A DNA stretch of 40,177 nt, from assembly GCA_039812545.1 (NCBI GenBank), contig JBDIAR010000003.1, positions 1 to 40,177 on the forward strand. Reading direction: 5' to 3'. A program made the translations under genes and the position numbers. Within the stretch, counting starts at the first letter, position 1, and every line of letters starts with the position of its first letter. Below are positions 9,556 to 17,405 of the stretch, in pieces. Source of the stretch: JBDIAR01 sp039812545 (GTDB lineage: Bacteria > Actinomycetota > Actinomycetes > Actinomycetales > Dermatophilaceae). The notes beneath the pieces are model-generated. The model did not search any database. It saw nothing but the letters and a program-made list of their open reading frames with translations, and had not been told where the DNA came from.

Positions 9556-11271
9556 ATGAGTAACAAGCTCTTCGACACGATTCTCGGCCCCGACGGCGTG
9601 ACGGTACGGGTCCGGGCAAGAGGGCGCGAGGTGCTCGGGGCGCCGATGATCAACCGCGGGACGGCGTTCACCGCGAGCGAGCGCGCCGCGCTCGGTCTGG
9701 ACGGTCTGCTGCCCAGTGGCGTCGTGCCCATGGAGGGGCAGCTGCGCAGGGTGTACGAGCAGTACCAGAGCCAACCGGACGCGCTGTCCAAGAACGTCTA
9801 CCTCACCTCCATGCGGGACCGGAACGAGGTGCTGTTCTACCGGCTGCTCTCGGAGCATCTCGAGGAGATGTTGCCGATCATCTATACCCCCACCATCGGC
9901 GAGGCGATCCAGCGGTACAGCCACTGGTACAACAAGCCCCGCGGTGTCTACCTGTCCATCGACGACCCGGACGGCATCGAACGCGCACTGCTGAACGCCG
10001 GTCTCGACGCCGACGACGTGGACCTGATCGTCACGACCGACTCGGAGGGGATTCTCGGGATCGGCGACCAGGGCGTCGGGGGTGTACAGATCGCGGTCGG
10101 CAAGCTGTCGGTCTACACCGCCGCGGCCGGCATCCACCCGCAGCGGTGCATCCCGGTCGTCCTCGACGTCGGCACCGACAATCTCGCGCTGCTCAGCGAC
10201 GAGTTCTACCTCGGCGTGCGCCACCCGCGGGTGCGCGGCGAACGCTACGACGCCTTCATCGAGAAGTACGTCGAGGCGGTGACCCGCCTCTTCCCGTATG
10301 CCATGTTGCACTGGGAGGACTTCGGGGCGAGCAACGCCCACCGGATCCTGGACGAGTACCGCAATCGGTGCTGCACCTTCAACGACGACGTGCAGGGCAC
10401 GGCGGCCGTCGTGGCGGCGGCGGCCCTGGCCGGCGTGCGCGCCAAGGGCGAACGGATGAGCGACCAGCAGATCGTCGTCTTCGGCGCCGGGACGGCCGGC
10501 GTCGGCATCGCGGACCTATTGCGGGACATCATGGTCCGCGAGGGCACCCCGGCCGAGGACGCGATGCGCCGGTTCTGGGCGCTGGGCTCCAAGGGCCTGA
10601 TCACGCAGGCCCAGGGCGATCGGGTTCGGCCGTTCCAGCGGCCCTACGCCCGTTCGGATGCGGACGTGGCCGGCTGGAAGCTCGACACGGCGGGCACGAT
10701 CGGGCTGCTCGACGTGGTCCGCAATGTCCATCCGACGATCCTCATCGGCACCTCGGGTCAGCCGGGGTCGTTCACCGAGAAGGTCGTCAAGGAGATGGCC
10801 GGCGGCGTCCGGCATCCGATCATCATGCCGCTGTCGAATCCGACGGCCCTGGCCGAGGCGACCCCGGATCAGATCCTCGAGTGGACCCAGGGGCGGGCCG
10901 CGATCGCCACGGGTTCGCCGTTCGCGCCGGTCAAGATCCGCGGCCGGGTACACGAGATCGCCCAGGCCAACAATGCTCTCGTCTTCCCGGGGCTCGGGCT
11001 TGGCGTGGCGGTATGCCGGTCCGCACGGGTCACCGACGCCATGATCGCCGCGGCTGCCGAGGCGATCGCCAAGATCACCCACGTGGCGCATCCGGCCGAC
11101 GCCCTGTTGCCGTCCATCAAGGAGTTGCGGATGGTGTCGGCGACGGTGGCCGTCGCGGTCGTCGAGGCCGCCTGTGCCGAGGGGGTGGCGACCGTCGTGC
11201 CGGAGAACGTGATCGAGGCGGTCTACGAACACATCTGGTTGCCGAAGTACCCGACGCTGGAGGTGGTTTGA
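9556..11271 (+). CDS. maeA: NAD-dependent malic enzyme, large SfcA/MaeA type, 571 aa
   Basis: Oxidative decarboxylation of malate to pyruvate in the cytoplasm, linking the TCA cycle to pyruvate. The length (571 aa) fits the large eukaryote-like class. The catalytic Tyr is in IYTPTIGEA (Tyr110) and the catalytic Lys in VGKLSVY (Lys183). Metal ligands lie in HWEDFG (Glu254, Asp255) and NDDVQGTA (Asp277/278). The dinucleotide motif FGAGTAGVG is at 309-317. The acidic/neutral character after the second strand does not settle NAD against NADP; NAD is the family norm. ATG at 9556 is chosen because a -10 box sits exactly 7 nt upstream; an in-frame start at 9520 would lie before that box. Confidence 0.93.
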   Translation: MSNKLFDTILGPDGVTVRVRARGREVLGAPMINRGTAFTASERAALGLDGLLPSGVVPMEGQLRRVYEQYQSQPDALSKNVYLTSMRDRNEVLFYRLLSEHLEEMLPIIYTPTIGEAIQRYSHWYNKPRGVYLSIDDPDGIERALLNAGLDADDVDLIVTTDSEGILGIGDQGVGGVQIAVGKLSVYTAAAGIHPQRCIPVVLDVGTDNLALLSDEFYLGVRHPRVRGERYDAFIEKYVEAVTRLFPYAMLHWEDFGASNAHRILDEYRNRCCTFNDDVQGTAAVVAAAALAGVRAKGERMSDQQIVVFGAGTAGVGIADLLRDIMVREGTPAEDAMRRFWALGSKGLITQAQGDRVRPFQRPYARSDADVAGWKLDTAGTIGLLDVVRNVHPTILIGTSGQPGSFTEKVVKEMAGGVRHPIIMPLSNPTALAEATPDQILEWTQGRAAIATGSPFAPVKIRGRVHEIAQANNALVFPGLGLGVAVCRSARVTDAMIAAAAEAIAKITHVAHPADALLPSIKELRMVSATVAVAVVEAACAEGVATVVPENVIEAVYEHIWLPKYPTLEVV

Positions 11272-11328
11272 GGCGCGTCGTCCGGCCTGAGACGGTCCGC
11301 CGCCCGCGCCGGGGTGAAGGCGATGCCG

Positions 11329-12309
11329 TCAGACCGGCAGCCGACCTCTGTTCGCGAGCTGCGCCAGTCGGCCATAGGTGAGGACGCCCCGCCACTCGCG
11401 CTCGGCGATGGCCCAGTGCTCGGGGTGCGCGCCGAACCACGACCAGGTCGGCGCCCAACTCCCGTCCCGGTCTTGTCCGGCGATCGTATGCCGCACCGCG
11501 AGGTCGAGCTGATCGCGCAGCACCTCCTCGAACGGGCCGCCCGGCCGGCAGATCTCCAGCGCGTCCACGGCATACCCCTCGAGCTCGGCGAGGCTGCCGG
11601 GGACGACCTCGGGTAGCCATCGGCTGAGAGCCTCGACCACCGGCGCGCGGAACCGACCGGGCACGTCCTCGCATTCGGCGAAGTGCGTGGCGCTGACCCA
11701 GTCGTTCACCGCCTGGGCGGACAGCCCGGCCAGGATCGCGTCCCGACTCTGCTCGGCCGCTCGCTCGCGAATCGCGGCCGGGACCAGGCTCGCCCGGAGC
11801 CAGAGCATTGCCGTGAGAGTGGCCCCCGGGTTGACCACGAAGCCGCCGAAGGTGGTCGCGAGCTTGTCGGGGTCGCCCTGATCCCACCACGGCGCATGGG
11901 GTGCCTGCTGCGCGTCGGGCGGCAGGAAGGGCCAGACCAGTCGTCCGTCCCGCTCCACCGACTGGTCCAGCAGCCAGTCCACCGCGCCCGCCACCAGTGG
12001 ATGAGTGTCCGGCACGTCGAGTTCGTCGAGGATCTGCACTGCGGTCCAGGTGGCCAGGACGCTCGACAGGGGACTGCGACAGTCCGGCTCCAAGGCCCGC
12101 CCGAACCCGCCGTCGTCATTGCGGAACGCGTCGAGCTCGGCCAACACGCGATCGACCGGAGCGCCGGCAAAGCGGTGCTCGAAGCGGGCGCGCTCCAGCG
12201 GCCGGGCCCGCTCGCGCAGGAAGCCGGCAGCTCTCGCGAAGCCGTCCGCGGACAGCACCTCGCCAATGACCGGGCCTGCTCCGGTGGTCGGTTCGGCATT
12301 GTGGTCCAT
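11329..12309 (-). CDS. Conserved protein with alpha/alpha-barrel-like (prenyltransferase/cyclase-like) repeats, 326 aa
   Basis: Cytoplasmic protein without signal peptide or membrane segment. Sequence signs of a terpene-cyclase/prenyltransferase-type alpha-barrel are the repeated pattern AFRNDDGGFG (about residue 65) and DRDGSWAPTWSW (about 285), spaced through helical segments. No DXDD or Zn site typical of a true cyclase is evident, so the catalytic role is unknown. Actinobacterial homologues are usually called hypothetical or prenyltransferase. A TACGGT box lies 7 nt upstream of the ATG at 12309, which supports that start over the upstream one at 12330 and suggests a leaderless message. 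It lies downstream of a methyltransferase gene on the same strand. Confidence 0.75.
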   Translation of the reverse strand: MDHNAEPTTGAGPVIGEVLSADGFARAAGFLRERARPLERARFEHRFAGAPVDRVLAELDAFRNDDGGFGRALEPDCRSPLSSVLATWTAVQILDELDVPDTHPLVAGAVDWLLDQSVERDGRLVWPFLPPDAQQAPHAPWWDQGDPDKLATTFGGFVVNPGATLTAMLWLRASLVPAAIRERAAEQSRDAILAGLSAQAVNDWVSATHFAECEDVPGRFRAPVVEALSRWLPEVVPGSLAELEGYAVDALEICRPGGPFEEVLRDQLDLAVRHTIAGQDRDGSWAPTWSWFGAHPEHWAIAEREWRGVLTYGRLAQLANRGRLPV

Positions 12310-12316
12310 GCGCTTC

Positions 12317-12322
12317 ACCGTA
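12317..12322 (-). promoter_or_regulatory. Candidate -10 box for the gene ending at 11329
   Basis: TACGGT on the minus strand, 7 nt before the ATG at 12309. It falls inside the 66-bp gap after the methyltransferase gene, so this gene may be transcribed independently. Confidence 0.45.
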
Positions 12323-12341
12323 CGGGTCACGTCCGACGGTC

Positions 12342-12357
12342 GCCCCGCTCAGGGCGG
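12342..12357 (-). terminator. Weak hairpin after the methyltransferase gene
   Basis: CGCCC (12342-12346) pairs with GGGCG (12353-12357) around a 6-nt loop, about 20 nt past the stop of the methyltransferase. There is no T-run. The stem is short, so this is only a candidate terminator. Confidence 0.2.
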
Positions 12358-12375
12358 ACTCATGGAATCCCGGAC

Positions 12376-12996
12376 CTACCCGTCGCGACGCGCGACGGCG
12401 AGGAACAACGGGAACGAGCGCGGCCGGCCGTCGACCTCCTTGACCACGCTGTAGGGCGTCCCGAACTTCACGTCGTGGAACCCCGCCCGCTCCAGCCACC
12501 CCTGCACCGCGTCGCGTTCGAAACCGTGGTGCCCGGTGAACCCGGCGTCGTGGAAGGCCTGATCGCGATCGGCGTCCAGGTCCACCAACGCGAGCCGGCC
12601 GCCGGGGACGAGCAGTTCGGCGAAGGCGGAAAGCAGTCCGGGAATGTCGTCGACATGGTGCATGGCCATCAGGGTGAGGATCAGGTCGTACCGGTCCGCC
12701 GGCACCGGGTCGTGCATGAGGTCGAGCCGGATGGCCCGCCAGGTCGAAAGGCCGGCGGCGGCGATCCGTTCGCCCGCGACCTCGGTCATCCCGGCCGAGG
12801 CATCGGCCAGGGTGACCGGGCCGAGGTCGGTGGCCAGTTCCCGGCTCAACTGACCGGTTCCGGCCCCGTACTCGAGGGTATGCCAGTCCCGCTGCAACGG
12901 GATGGCCGACCGGATCGCGCCGGCCACCGCTCGGGCGCGCTCCAGCCGTTCGGGCTTGTCGTCCCACGTACGCGCCTCGGCGTCGAAATCGGTCAC
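12376..12996 (-). CDS. Class I SAM-dependent methyltransferase, 206 aa
   Basis: Small-molecule methyltransferase of the UbiE/Methyltransf_11 type. Motif I is EYGAGTGQLS (about residues 42-51), an acidic residue follows in TLADAS, motif II/III is in YDLILTLMAMHHV, and LVPGGRLALVDLD is the post-III strand. The 206-aa length is typical. The start is GTG at 12996. A weak CAGGAT lies 7 nt upstream, and there is no strong ribosome site. It follows FtsH on the same strand with a 27-bp gap and could be read through from it. The substrate is not predictable. Confidence 0.85.
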   Translation of the reverse strand: MTDFDAEARTWDDKPERLERARAVAGAIRSAIPLQRDWHTLEYGAGTGQLSRELATDLGPVTLADASAGMTEVAGERIAAAGLSTWRAIRLDLMHDPVPADRYDLILTLMAMHHVDDIPGLLSAFAELLVPGGRLALVDLDADRDQAFHDAGFTGHHGFERDAVQGWLERAGFHDVKFGTPYSVVKEVDGRPRSFPLFLAVARRDG

Positions 12997-13023
12997 GACC
13001 TCGATCCTGCCAGTCTCCGCCGA

Positions 13024-15024
13024 TCAGGGCAGGTCGGGGTCATCCGGAAGGGTCGCGTCGACCGGCGGCTTCGGCAGCTCCGCCGGGTCGATCCCGGCCG
13101 CGGCATACACGTCCTTCTCGTCCAAGGTCTCCCGTTCCAACAGGGCGGCAACCATCGAGTCCAGCCGGTGACGGTTGTCGGCCAACAGCCGCTTGGCCTG
13201 CGCATACGCCTCGTCGATGATCCGGCGGACCTCCGCGTCCACCTTGCCGAGCATGTCGTCCGACACCCCGGCCATCCGCGGGTCACCGTCCGGCGGGAAC
13301 ACCTGGACCGGGCCGATGACCTGCGACATCCCCCAGCGTCCGACCATCTGTCGGGCGATGCCGGTGGACTGCTGGAGGTCGGACTCGGCGCCGGTCGTGA
13401 TGACGCCGAAGACGAGTTCCTCGGCCGCCATCCCGCCGAGCGCCCCGATGATCCGACCGACGAGGTAGTCGCGGTCGTACCCGTAGCGGTCGGTGTCCGG
13501 CGTCGACAGGGTCACCCCGAGGGCCCGGCCCCGCGGGATGATCGACACCTTGCGGACCGGGTCGGCGCCGGGTTGGAGCATGCCGAGTAGCGCGTGGCCG
13601 CTTTCGTGGTATGCCGTGCGTCGCCGTTCGAGTTCGGGCATGACGACGTCGCGGGCCGTACCCAGCTGGATCTTCTCCAGGGCGTTGCTCAGATCGTCCT
13701 GCCCGACGGCGTCCTTGCCCTCGCGGGCGGCGGCCAGGGCCGCCTCGTTGATCAGGTTGGCCAGATCCGCGCCGGTCATCCCCGGAGTCGCGCGGGCGAT
13801 GGCCAGCAGGTCGATCCCGGTCGCCAGCGGGACCGAACGGGTGTGGACCTGCAGGATTTCCAGCCGGCCCTTCAAATCGGGGGCGTGGACCTGGATCGTG
13901 CGGTCGAAGCGTCCCGGCCGCAACAGGGCCGGGTCCAAGATCTCGGGCCGGTTCGTCGCCGCCAGCACGATGACGCCCTCACTGCCGTTGAACCCGTCCA
14001 TCTCGGTGAGGATCTGGTTGAGGGTCTGCTCGCGTTCGTCGTGGCCCCCCATGCTGGCGGCGCCACCGCGGGCCCGGCCGATGGTGTCGATCTCGTCGAT
14101 GAAGATGATCGCCGGCGCGACCTTGCGGGCCTCGCCGAAGAGCTCGCGCACGCGCTGGGCGCCGACCCCGACGATCATCTCGATGAACTCCGACGCGCTC
14201 GCGGAGAAGAACGGGACACCCGCCTCACCGGCCGTGGCCCGGGCGAGCAGCGTCTTGCCGGTGCCGGGCGGCCCGGCCAACAGCACGCCCTTGGGAGCTC
14301 GGGCGCCGAGCCGGGCGTACTTGCCGGGGTTCTTCAACAGATCGACGATCTCGCTGACTTCGGCCTCCACCTCGTCGATCCCGGCGACGTCGTCGAAGGT
14401 CACCCGAATCGTCTCCGGGTTGATCGGCGACTTCTTCTTGCCGCCGAACAACCCGCCGCCGCTCATCATCGAGGCCTGCCGGCGCATCATCCACACGTAG
14501 AACGCGATGAGCAACAGGATCGGGAAGAGTGACCCGAGCAGGTTGGAGAAGAACCCGCGCTGCACGACGACGGGGGTCGCCTCGACGGTGGCGCCGGACT
14601 TGGTGAGATCGGCGAGTAGGTCGTCCTTGGCGAAGGTGGGCCGCTCGGTCGTGAACGATTCGTAGGTCTTGTCGCCCCCGTCGGGCAGCGCGGCGGACTT
14701 CTTCAGCTTGCCCTGGATGGTGTCGCCCTTGGTGAAGACCTCGGCGACATTGCCCGCCGACACCTGCTTGGCGAACTCGGTGTACGACACGACGGGCGCG
14801 GCCGACAGCCCGTCCTGCCAACTGAAGATCAGGAAGGTCAGCAGGTAGCTCAACAGCAGCATCGGGAGTAACCGGCGCCAGTTGATCCGCGGCTTCTTGT
14901 CGTCGTCACCGCCGGATCCGGTGGGCACCCCCTCGGTACGCCACGGCTTGGGTCCCTCGGACGACGGTCCCGGCATACGGGCATCCTGCTTGCGGTCGGT
15001 GTTGGGAGGCGCGTTGCCGCTCAT
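13024..15024 (-). CDS. ftsH: ATP-dependent zinc metalloprotease FtsH, 666 aa
   Basis: Membrane-anchored AAA+ protease that degrades misfolded and short-lived membrane proteins. Residues 51-68 and 158-180 are the two membrane segments, with the periplasmic-type domain between them. Walker A GPPGTGKT is at 251-258, Walker B IIFIDEID at 306-313, the second region of homology (ATNRPEILD...RPGRFDR) at about 356-375, and the zinc site HESGH at 473-477. The third zinc ligand is expected in the TTGAESDLQQ segment. The neighbours are not the usual hpt/tilS/folE genes, so this is probably a second FtsH copy of the genome; that is inference. TACGAT 7 nt before the ATG at 15024 indicates a leaderless message, divergent from crcB. 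Confidence 0.97.
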   Translation of the reverse strand: MSGNAPPNTDRKQDARMPGPSSEGPKPWRTEGVPTGSGGDDDKKPRINWRRLLPMLLLSYLLTFLIFSWQDGLSAAPVVSYTEFAKQVSAGNVAEVFTKGDTIQGKLKKSAALPDGGDKTYESFTTERPTFAKDDLLADLTKSGATVEATPVVVQRGFFSNLLGSLFPILLLIAFYVWMMRRQASMMSGGGLFGGKKKSPINPETIRVTFDDVAGIDEVEAEVSEIVDLLKNPGKYARLGARAPKGVLLAGPPGTGKTLLARATAGEAGVPFFSASASEFIEMIVGVGAQRVRELFGEARKVAPAIIFIDEIDTIGRARGGAASMGGHDEREQTLNQILTEMDGFNGSEGVIVLAATNRPEILDPALLRPGRFDRTIQVHAPDLKGRLEILQVHTRSVPLATGIDLLAIARATPGMTGADLANLINEAALAAAREGKDAVGQDDLSNALEKIQLGTARDVVMPELERRRTAYHESGHALLGMLQPGADPVRKVSIIPRGRALGVTLSTPDTDRYGYDRDYLVGRIIGALGGMAAEELVFGVITTGAESDLQQSTGIARQMVGRWGMSQVIGPVQVFPPDGDPRMAGVSDDMLGKVDAEVRRIIDEAYAQAKRLLADNRHRLDSMVAALLERETLDEKDVYAAAGIDPAELPKPPVDATLPDDPDLP

Positions 15025-15031
15025 GGTCCGA

Positions 15032-15037
15032 ATCGTA
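15032..15037 (-). promoter_or_regulatory. Candidate -10 box, leaderless start of ftsH
   Basis: TACGAT on the minus strand, exactly 7 nt before the ftsH ATG (15024). The divergent crcB box lies 16 bp further on, so both promoters share a 40-bp region. Confidence 0.55.
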
Positions 15038-15052
15038 TTACGACGTCCGGTG

Positions 15053-15058
15053 TACGGT
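15053..15058 (+). promoter_or_regulatory. Candidate -10 box, leaderless start of the crcB pair
   Basis: TACGGT on the plus strand, 6 nt before the GTG at 15065. With only 40 bp between the divergent starts there is no room for a fluoride riboswitch ahead of the channel genes. Confidence 0.5.
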
Positions 15059-15064
15059 GCTGGC

Positions 15065-15592
15065 GTGTCCCACGACCCCGTCGACCCCGTCGATCCCGAT
15101 GTCGACGTCCAGTGGGAGCGGGCCGGCCGGGGGACTTCGCCCCCCGCCGCCCCGTTGGGTCAGGGTCGGCTGTTGACGGCCGTGTCGGTCGGGGGCGCCG
15201 CCGGGGCGAGTGCCCGGTATGCCGTCAGCGTCCTCGCGCCGCCACCGAGCAGCTGGGACGGCACGGTGTTCCACGGCTGGCCGGTGGTCAACCTGGCGAT
15301 CAATGTGTCGGGCTGCGCGGCGATCGGCGTCCTCATGGTGCTGGCGTTGCATCGCTGGCCGCACCGGCCGCTGTTGCGTCCCCTGCTGGGTACCGGCTTC
15401 CTCGGCGGGTTCACCACCTTCTCGACGTATGCCGTCGACGTCGAACGATTGCTCGGGCACGGTCAGGCGCTGCAGGCGCTCGGCTATCTCGTGGCCACGC
15501 CGGTGGCGGCCGTGGCGGCGGCTGCTCTTGCGATCGGCGCGACTCGGGCGTTCGTCGCGGGCCACGTGGGGCCCCGAGGCGGTACCGGATGA
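15065..15592 (+). CDS. crcB: Fluoride ion channel subunit CrcB/Fluc (first copy), 175 aa
   Basis: Small membrane protein that exports fluoride. After a hydrophilic N-terminal extension of about 35 residues it shows the Fluc motifs GGAAGASARY, NLAINVSGC (the conserved Asn in helix 2) and GTGFLGGFTTFSTY (the Na+ site/Phe-box region). There are four membrane segments. The open frame extends upstream to 14882, but GTG at 15065 is the only start outside the divergent ftsH gene, and a -10 box lies 6 nt before it. It overlaps the second copy by 4 bp. Gram-positive bacteria often encode two Fluc subunits that form a heterodimer. Confidence 0.93.
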   Translation: MSHDPVDPVDPDVDVQWERAGRGTSPPAAPLGQGRLLTAVSVGGAAGASARYAVSVLAPPPSSWDGTVFHGWPVVNLAINVSGCAAIGVLMVLALHRWPHRPLLRPLLGTGFLGGFTTFSTYAVDVERLLGHGQALQALGYLVATPVAAVAAAALAIGATRAFVAGHVGPRGGTG

Positions 15593-15948
15593 GGGCGCTG
15601 CTGGTCGTGTTGGGCGGCGCCGTCGGGGCGCCGGCCCGTTACCTCGTGGATCGTCTGGTCCAGGTGCGTCACGATTCCGTGTTCCCGTGGGGGACGATGA
15701 GCGTCAATGTGATCGGCTCGGTAGCCCTCGGCCTGATCATCACCTTGGCCTCGCCCGACCTGCAATTGCTCCTCGGGACCGGCTTCTGCGGTGCCTTGAC
15801 CACCTATTCGACGTTTTCCTACGAGACCGTGCGCCTCTACGAGAACCGGGCCCGGTTCCTGGCCGTCGCCAATGTCGCCGTATCGGTCCTCGCCGGCGTC
15901 GGCGGGGCCCTGGTCGGTGCGGGTTTCGGCCGGGCGATCGCCGGGTAG
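15589..15948 (+). CDS. crcB: Fluoride ion channel subunit CrcB/Fluc (second copy), 119 aa
   Basis: Compact Fluc subunit without the N-terminal extension of its partner. Motifs are GGAVGAPARYLVDR, SVNVIGSVALG and GTGFCGALTTYSTFSYE, with four membrane helices and a length close to the 120-130 aa norm. ATG at 15589 overlaps the upstream stop (ATGA), so both subunits are made in a coupled way, as expected for a two-subunit dual-topology channel. The downstream gene is convergent, with a hairpin between. Confidence 0.94.
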   Translation: MRALLVVLGGAVGAPARYLVDRLVQVRHDSVFPWGTMSVNVIGSVALGLIITLASPDLQLLLGTGFCGALTTYSTFSYETVRLYENRARFLAVANVAVSVLAGVGGALVGAGFGRAIAG

Positions 15949-15960
15949 GCGAGAAGCGCC

Positions 15961-15978
15961 GACCCGGCCCAGCGGGTC
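15961..15978. terminator. Bidirectional hairpin between crcB and the convergent gene
   Basis: GACCCG (15961-15966) pairs with CGGGTC (15973-15978) around a 6-nt loop. It sits 12 nt after the crcB stop and 13 nt beyond the stop of the convergent gene ending at 15991. There is no T-run, as is common in high-GC genomes. Confidence 0.5.
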
Positions 15979-15990
15979 AGGCCAGGTGGG

Positions 15991-16455
15991 TCAGGCCGCT
16001 CGCGCTGGCGCGTGCCGGTCGTGCGACTGCGCCGTCGGGTATGCCGGGTGCAGCTCGGTCGGCGCGCTCACCCGAGCCACGACGAAGGTCACCGATCGGG
16101 TGCTGGCGAGTTCGTCGCCGCGGATGTCCGCGAAGGCGTCGTAGGCGCCCGGCGAAATCGACGCCGACCAGGCCTCGACACGGTGCTCGCCGCCGAACGG
16201 CGCGTCCCAGCTGAACTGGACGGTTCCGAGGCGGGCTCCGTCGTGCCCGACCAGGCGGTAGCGGGCCGAGCCCGATGTCCCGGCCGCGAAGCCGACACCC
16301 GTGCTGGCCCAGCCGGCCCGGCCGCTGACGGTCTGCGGCAGGGGAGCGGTCCACTGCCCGGCGAACAGCCGCGACCACTCGAGCTCCAGGTGCGTTCCGT
16401 CCGCGGTGTGGTCCAGCGTCACGTCGATCGTCGTACCCATGGTGGTTGTCCCCAT
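15991..16455 (-). CDS. Unknown small beta-rich protein, possibly aegerolysin-like, 154 aa
   Basis: No signal peptide, no membrane segment, predicted mostly beta. I cannot assign it firmly. The centre reads SGSARYRLVGHDG, then LGTVQFSWDAPFGG followed by EHRVEAW. This resembles the aegerolysin layout of a GTEG-like turn, a short strand and a WD-x-P-W/F-G motif before an aromatic strand, and the 154-aa length fits that lipid-binding family (about 135-150 aa). The similarity is from memory and weak. The start ATG at 16455 has a good ribosome site (AGGACGAAGG), unlike the many leaderless genes around it; MGTTIDV at 16440 is an alternative. The leader holds a 7-bp-stem hairpin and a perfect CRP-type palindrome further up. 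The C-terminal 20 residues look disordered and His/Ala-rich. Confidence 0.6.
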   Translation of the reverse strand: MGTTTMGTTIDVTLDHTADGTHLELEWSRLFAGQWTAPLPQTVSGRAGWASTGVGFAAGTSGSARYRLVGHDGARLGTVQFSWDAPFGGEHRVEAWSASISPGAYDAFADIRGDELASTRSVTFVVARVSAPTELHPAYPTAQSHDRHAPARAA

Positions 16456-16470
16456 TCCTTCGTCCTGCGG

Positions 16471-16493
16471 GCCGATGTCCGATCCCCATCGGC
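16471..16493 (-). promoter_or_regulatory. Leader hairpin upstream of the 15991-16455 gene
   Basis: GCCGATG (16471-16477) and CATCGGC (16487-16493) form a perfect 7-bp stem with a 9-nt loop. It ends 16 nt before the start codon, directly next to the ribosome site. It could affect translation or mRNA stability, or be an operator. No function is proven. Confidence 0.4.
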
Positions 16494-16575
16494 GGTGGCC
16501 CTGGACTATTTGACGCTTCTAGGAGCGATTTCTCACGTGTTTCGGCCCGGAAACCCGTCACGATCCCATAACGAA

Positions 16576-16595
16576 AATGTGACCTGATTCACATT
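16576..16595. promoter_or_regulatory. Perfect CRP/FNR-family (Crp/GlxR-like) palindrome
   Basis: AATGTGA-N6-TCACATT is a perfect 7+7 inverted repeat (16576-16582, spacer 16583-16588, 16589-16595) and contains the exact TGTGA-N6-TCACA core bound by cAMP receptor proteins and actinobacterial GlxR/Crp. It lies 121-140 bp upstream of the ATG at 16455 and 10 bp beyond the stop of the nucleotidyltransferase gene. The surrounding 16500-16604 stretch is unusually AT-rich for this window, as expected for a real promoter region. The regulated gene is most likely 15991-16455. Confidence 0.7.
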
Positions 16596-16604
16596 GGGCG
16601 AGTT

Positions 16605-17405
16605 CTAGGCGACGTCTCGGACGAACGCGACGACCTCGGCATACCGGCTCGGCTCCTGATCGGAACCCCCGCAGAACCACCAGTCCCGCGCCCACTCGAC
16701 GAGCTCGCGCCACTGCGGCCAGGTCGGTATGCCGTACTGCGCGCCGCCGCGTTTGGAGACCTGTCGACGCGTCGCGAGCGCCGCCCGGCCACGGCATACG
16801 GTCAAGACGGCGTAGGCCTGGGCGCCGACGGCGTGGTGGTCGAGGATCCACTCCGGCCAGTTCGCGAGGTGCTCGGCGACCACGGCCAGCATCTCCTCGT
16901 CGCCGATCGGCGGCAGGAGGTCGGCAGCGGCCGCCCCGTGCAGCGAGCGCCCGGACGTGCGAGCGCCGTGCCAGTTCACCAGGTAGTGGCGTGTGGCCGG
17001 CGTCAGATGGATCGGTTCGCCGGGGCTGATCCGGACCATCGGGTGCGGTTCGGGCTCGCCCCGCTGGACGGCGCTGACGGCCGCGGGGGTGAGGTACTCG
17101 GCTTCGATGCGATCCCGCCATTGCCGGAAGGCCACCACGACGTCGTCGTGGACCTGCCGCAGCTTGTCGAGCATGCTCTCGTCGGGATCCTCGGTCAGCA
17201 CGACCAGCACGTCCAGGTCGCTGCGGTCCGGGCAGAAGTCCCCGGCGGCCAGCGACCCGGCCAGTGTCACTCCCGCCACACGTGACCCGAGGGCGGCGAG
17301 GACGCCCCCCACCAGGGCCTCGAGGGCCGCCCGAGCGTTCGAGTCGACGCCGGAACCCGCAGTGCTCAGGGGTGTTCCTCGATGTGCAGGGCCCCGGACG
17401 GGCAC
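16605..17405 (-). CDS. Nucleotidyltransferase with aminoglycoside adenylyltransferase-like fold, about 266 aa
   Basis: The N-terminal nucleotidyltransferase domain has the signature GS...DLDVLV, that is, GSLAAGDFCPDRSDLD at about residues 50-65 with Asp63/Asp65 as metal ligands. The C-terminal helical part resembles the DUF4111/AadA-C domain with WPEWILDHHAVGAQAYAVLT. This is the ANT(3'')/ANT(9) architecture, but chromosomal homologues are common and resistance cannot be claimed. The start is unclear. GTG at 17405 would overlap the YjdI-like gene by 40 bp; a CTG at 17369 sits exactly on that gene's TGA (CTGA) and could be a rare coupled start. It is the third gene in a minus-strand cluster after YjdJ- and YjdI-like genes. 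Confidence 0.78.
   Translation of the reverse strand: MPVRGPAHRGTPLSTAGSGVDSNARAALEALVGGVLAALGSRVAGVTLAGSLAAGDFCPDRSDLDVLVVLTEDPDESMLDKLRQVHDDVVVAFRQWRDRIEAEYLTPAAVSAVQRGEPEPHPMVRISPGEPIHLTPATRHYLVNWHGARTSGRSLHGAAAADLLPPIGDEEMLAVVAEHLANWPEWILDHHAVGAQAYAVLTVCRGRAALATRRQVSKRGGAQYGIPTWPQWRELVEWARDWWFCGGSDQEPSRYAEVVAFVRDVA

Noticed and set aside
11683..13590. Very long plus-strand open frame (635 codons)
   Set aside because: It runs antisense across the alpha-barrel-like gene, the methyltransferase and the 3' part of ftsH, has low-complexity Arg/Gly/Pro composition and no recognisable domain. It is a high-GC shadow frame.
15025..15064. Fluoride riboswitch ahead of crcB
   Set aside because: Only 40 bp separate the divergent starts and two -10 boxes occupy it; the conserved riboswitch fold is not present.
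16605..17405. Aminoglycoside resistance gene
   Set aside because: The fold and GS...DxD motif fit, but chromosomal, non-mobile homologues are common and no resistance context (integron, transposon) is present.
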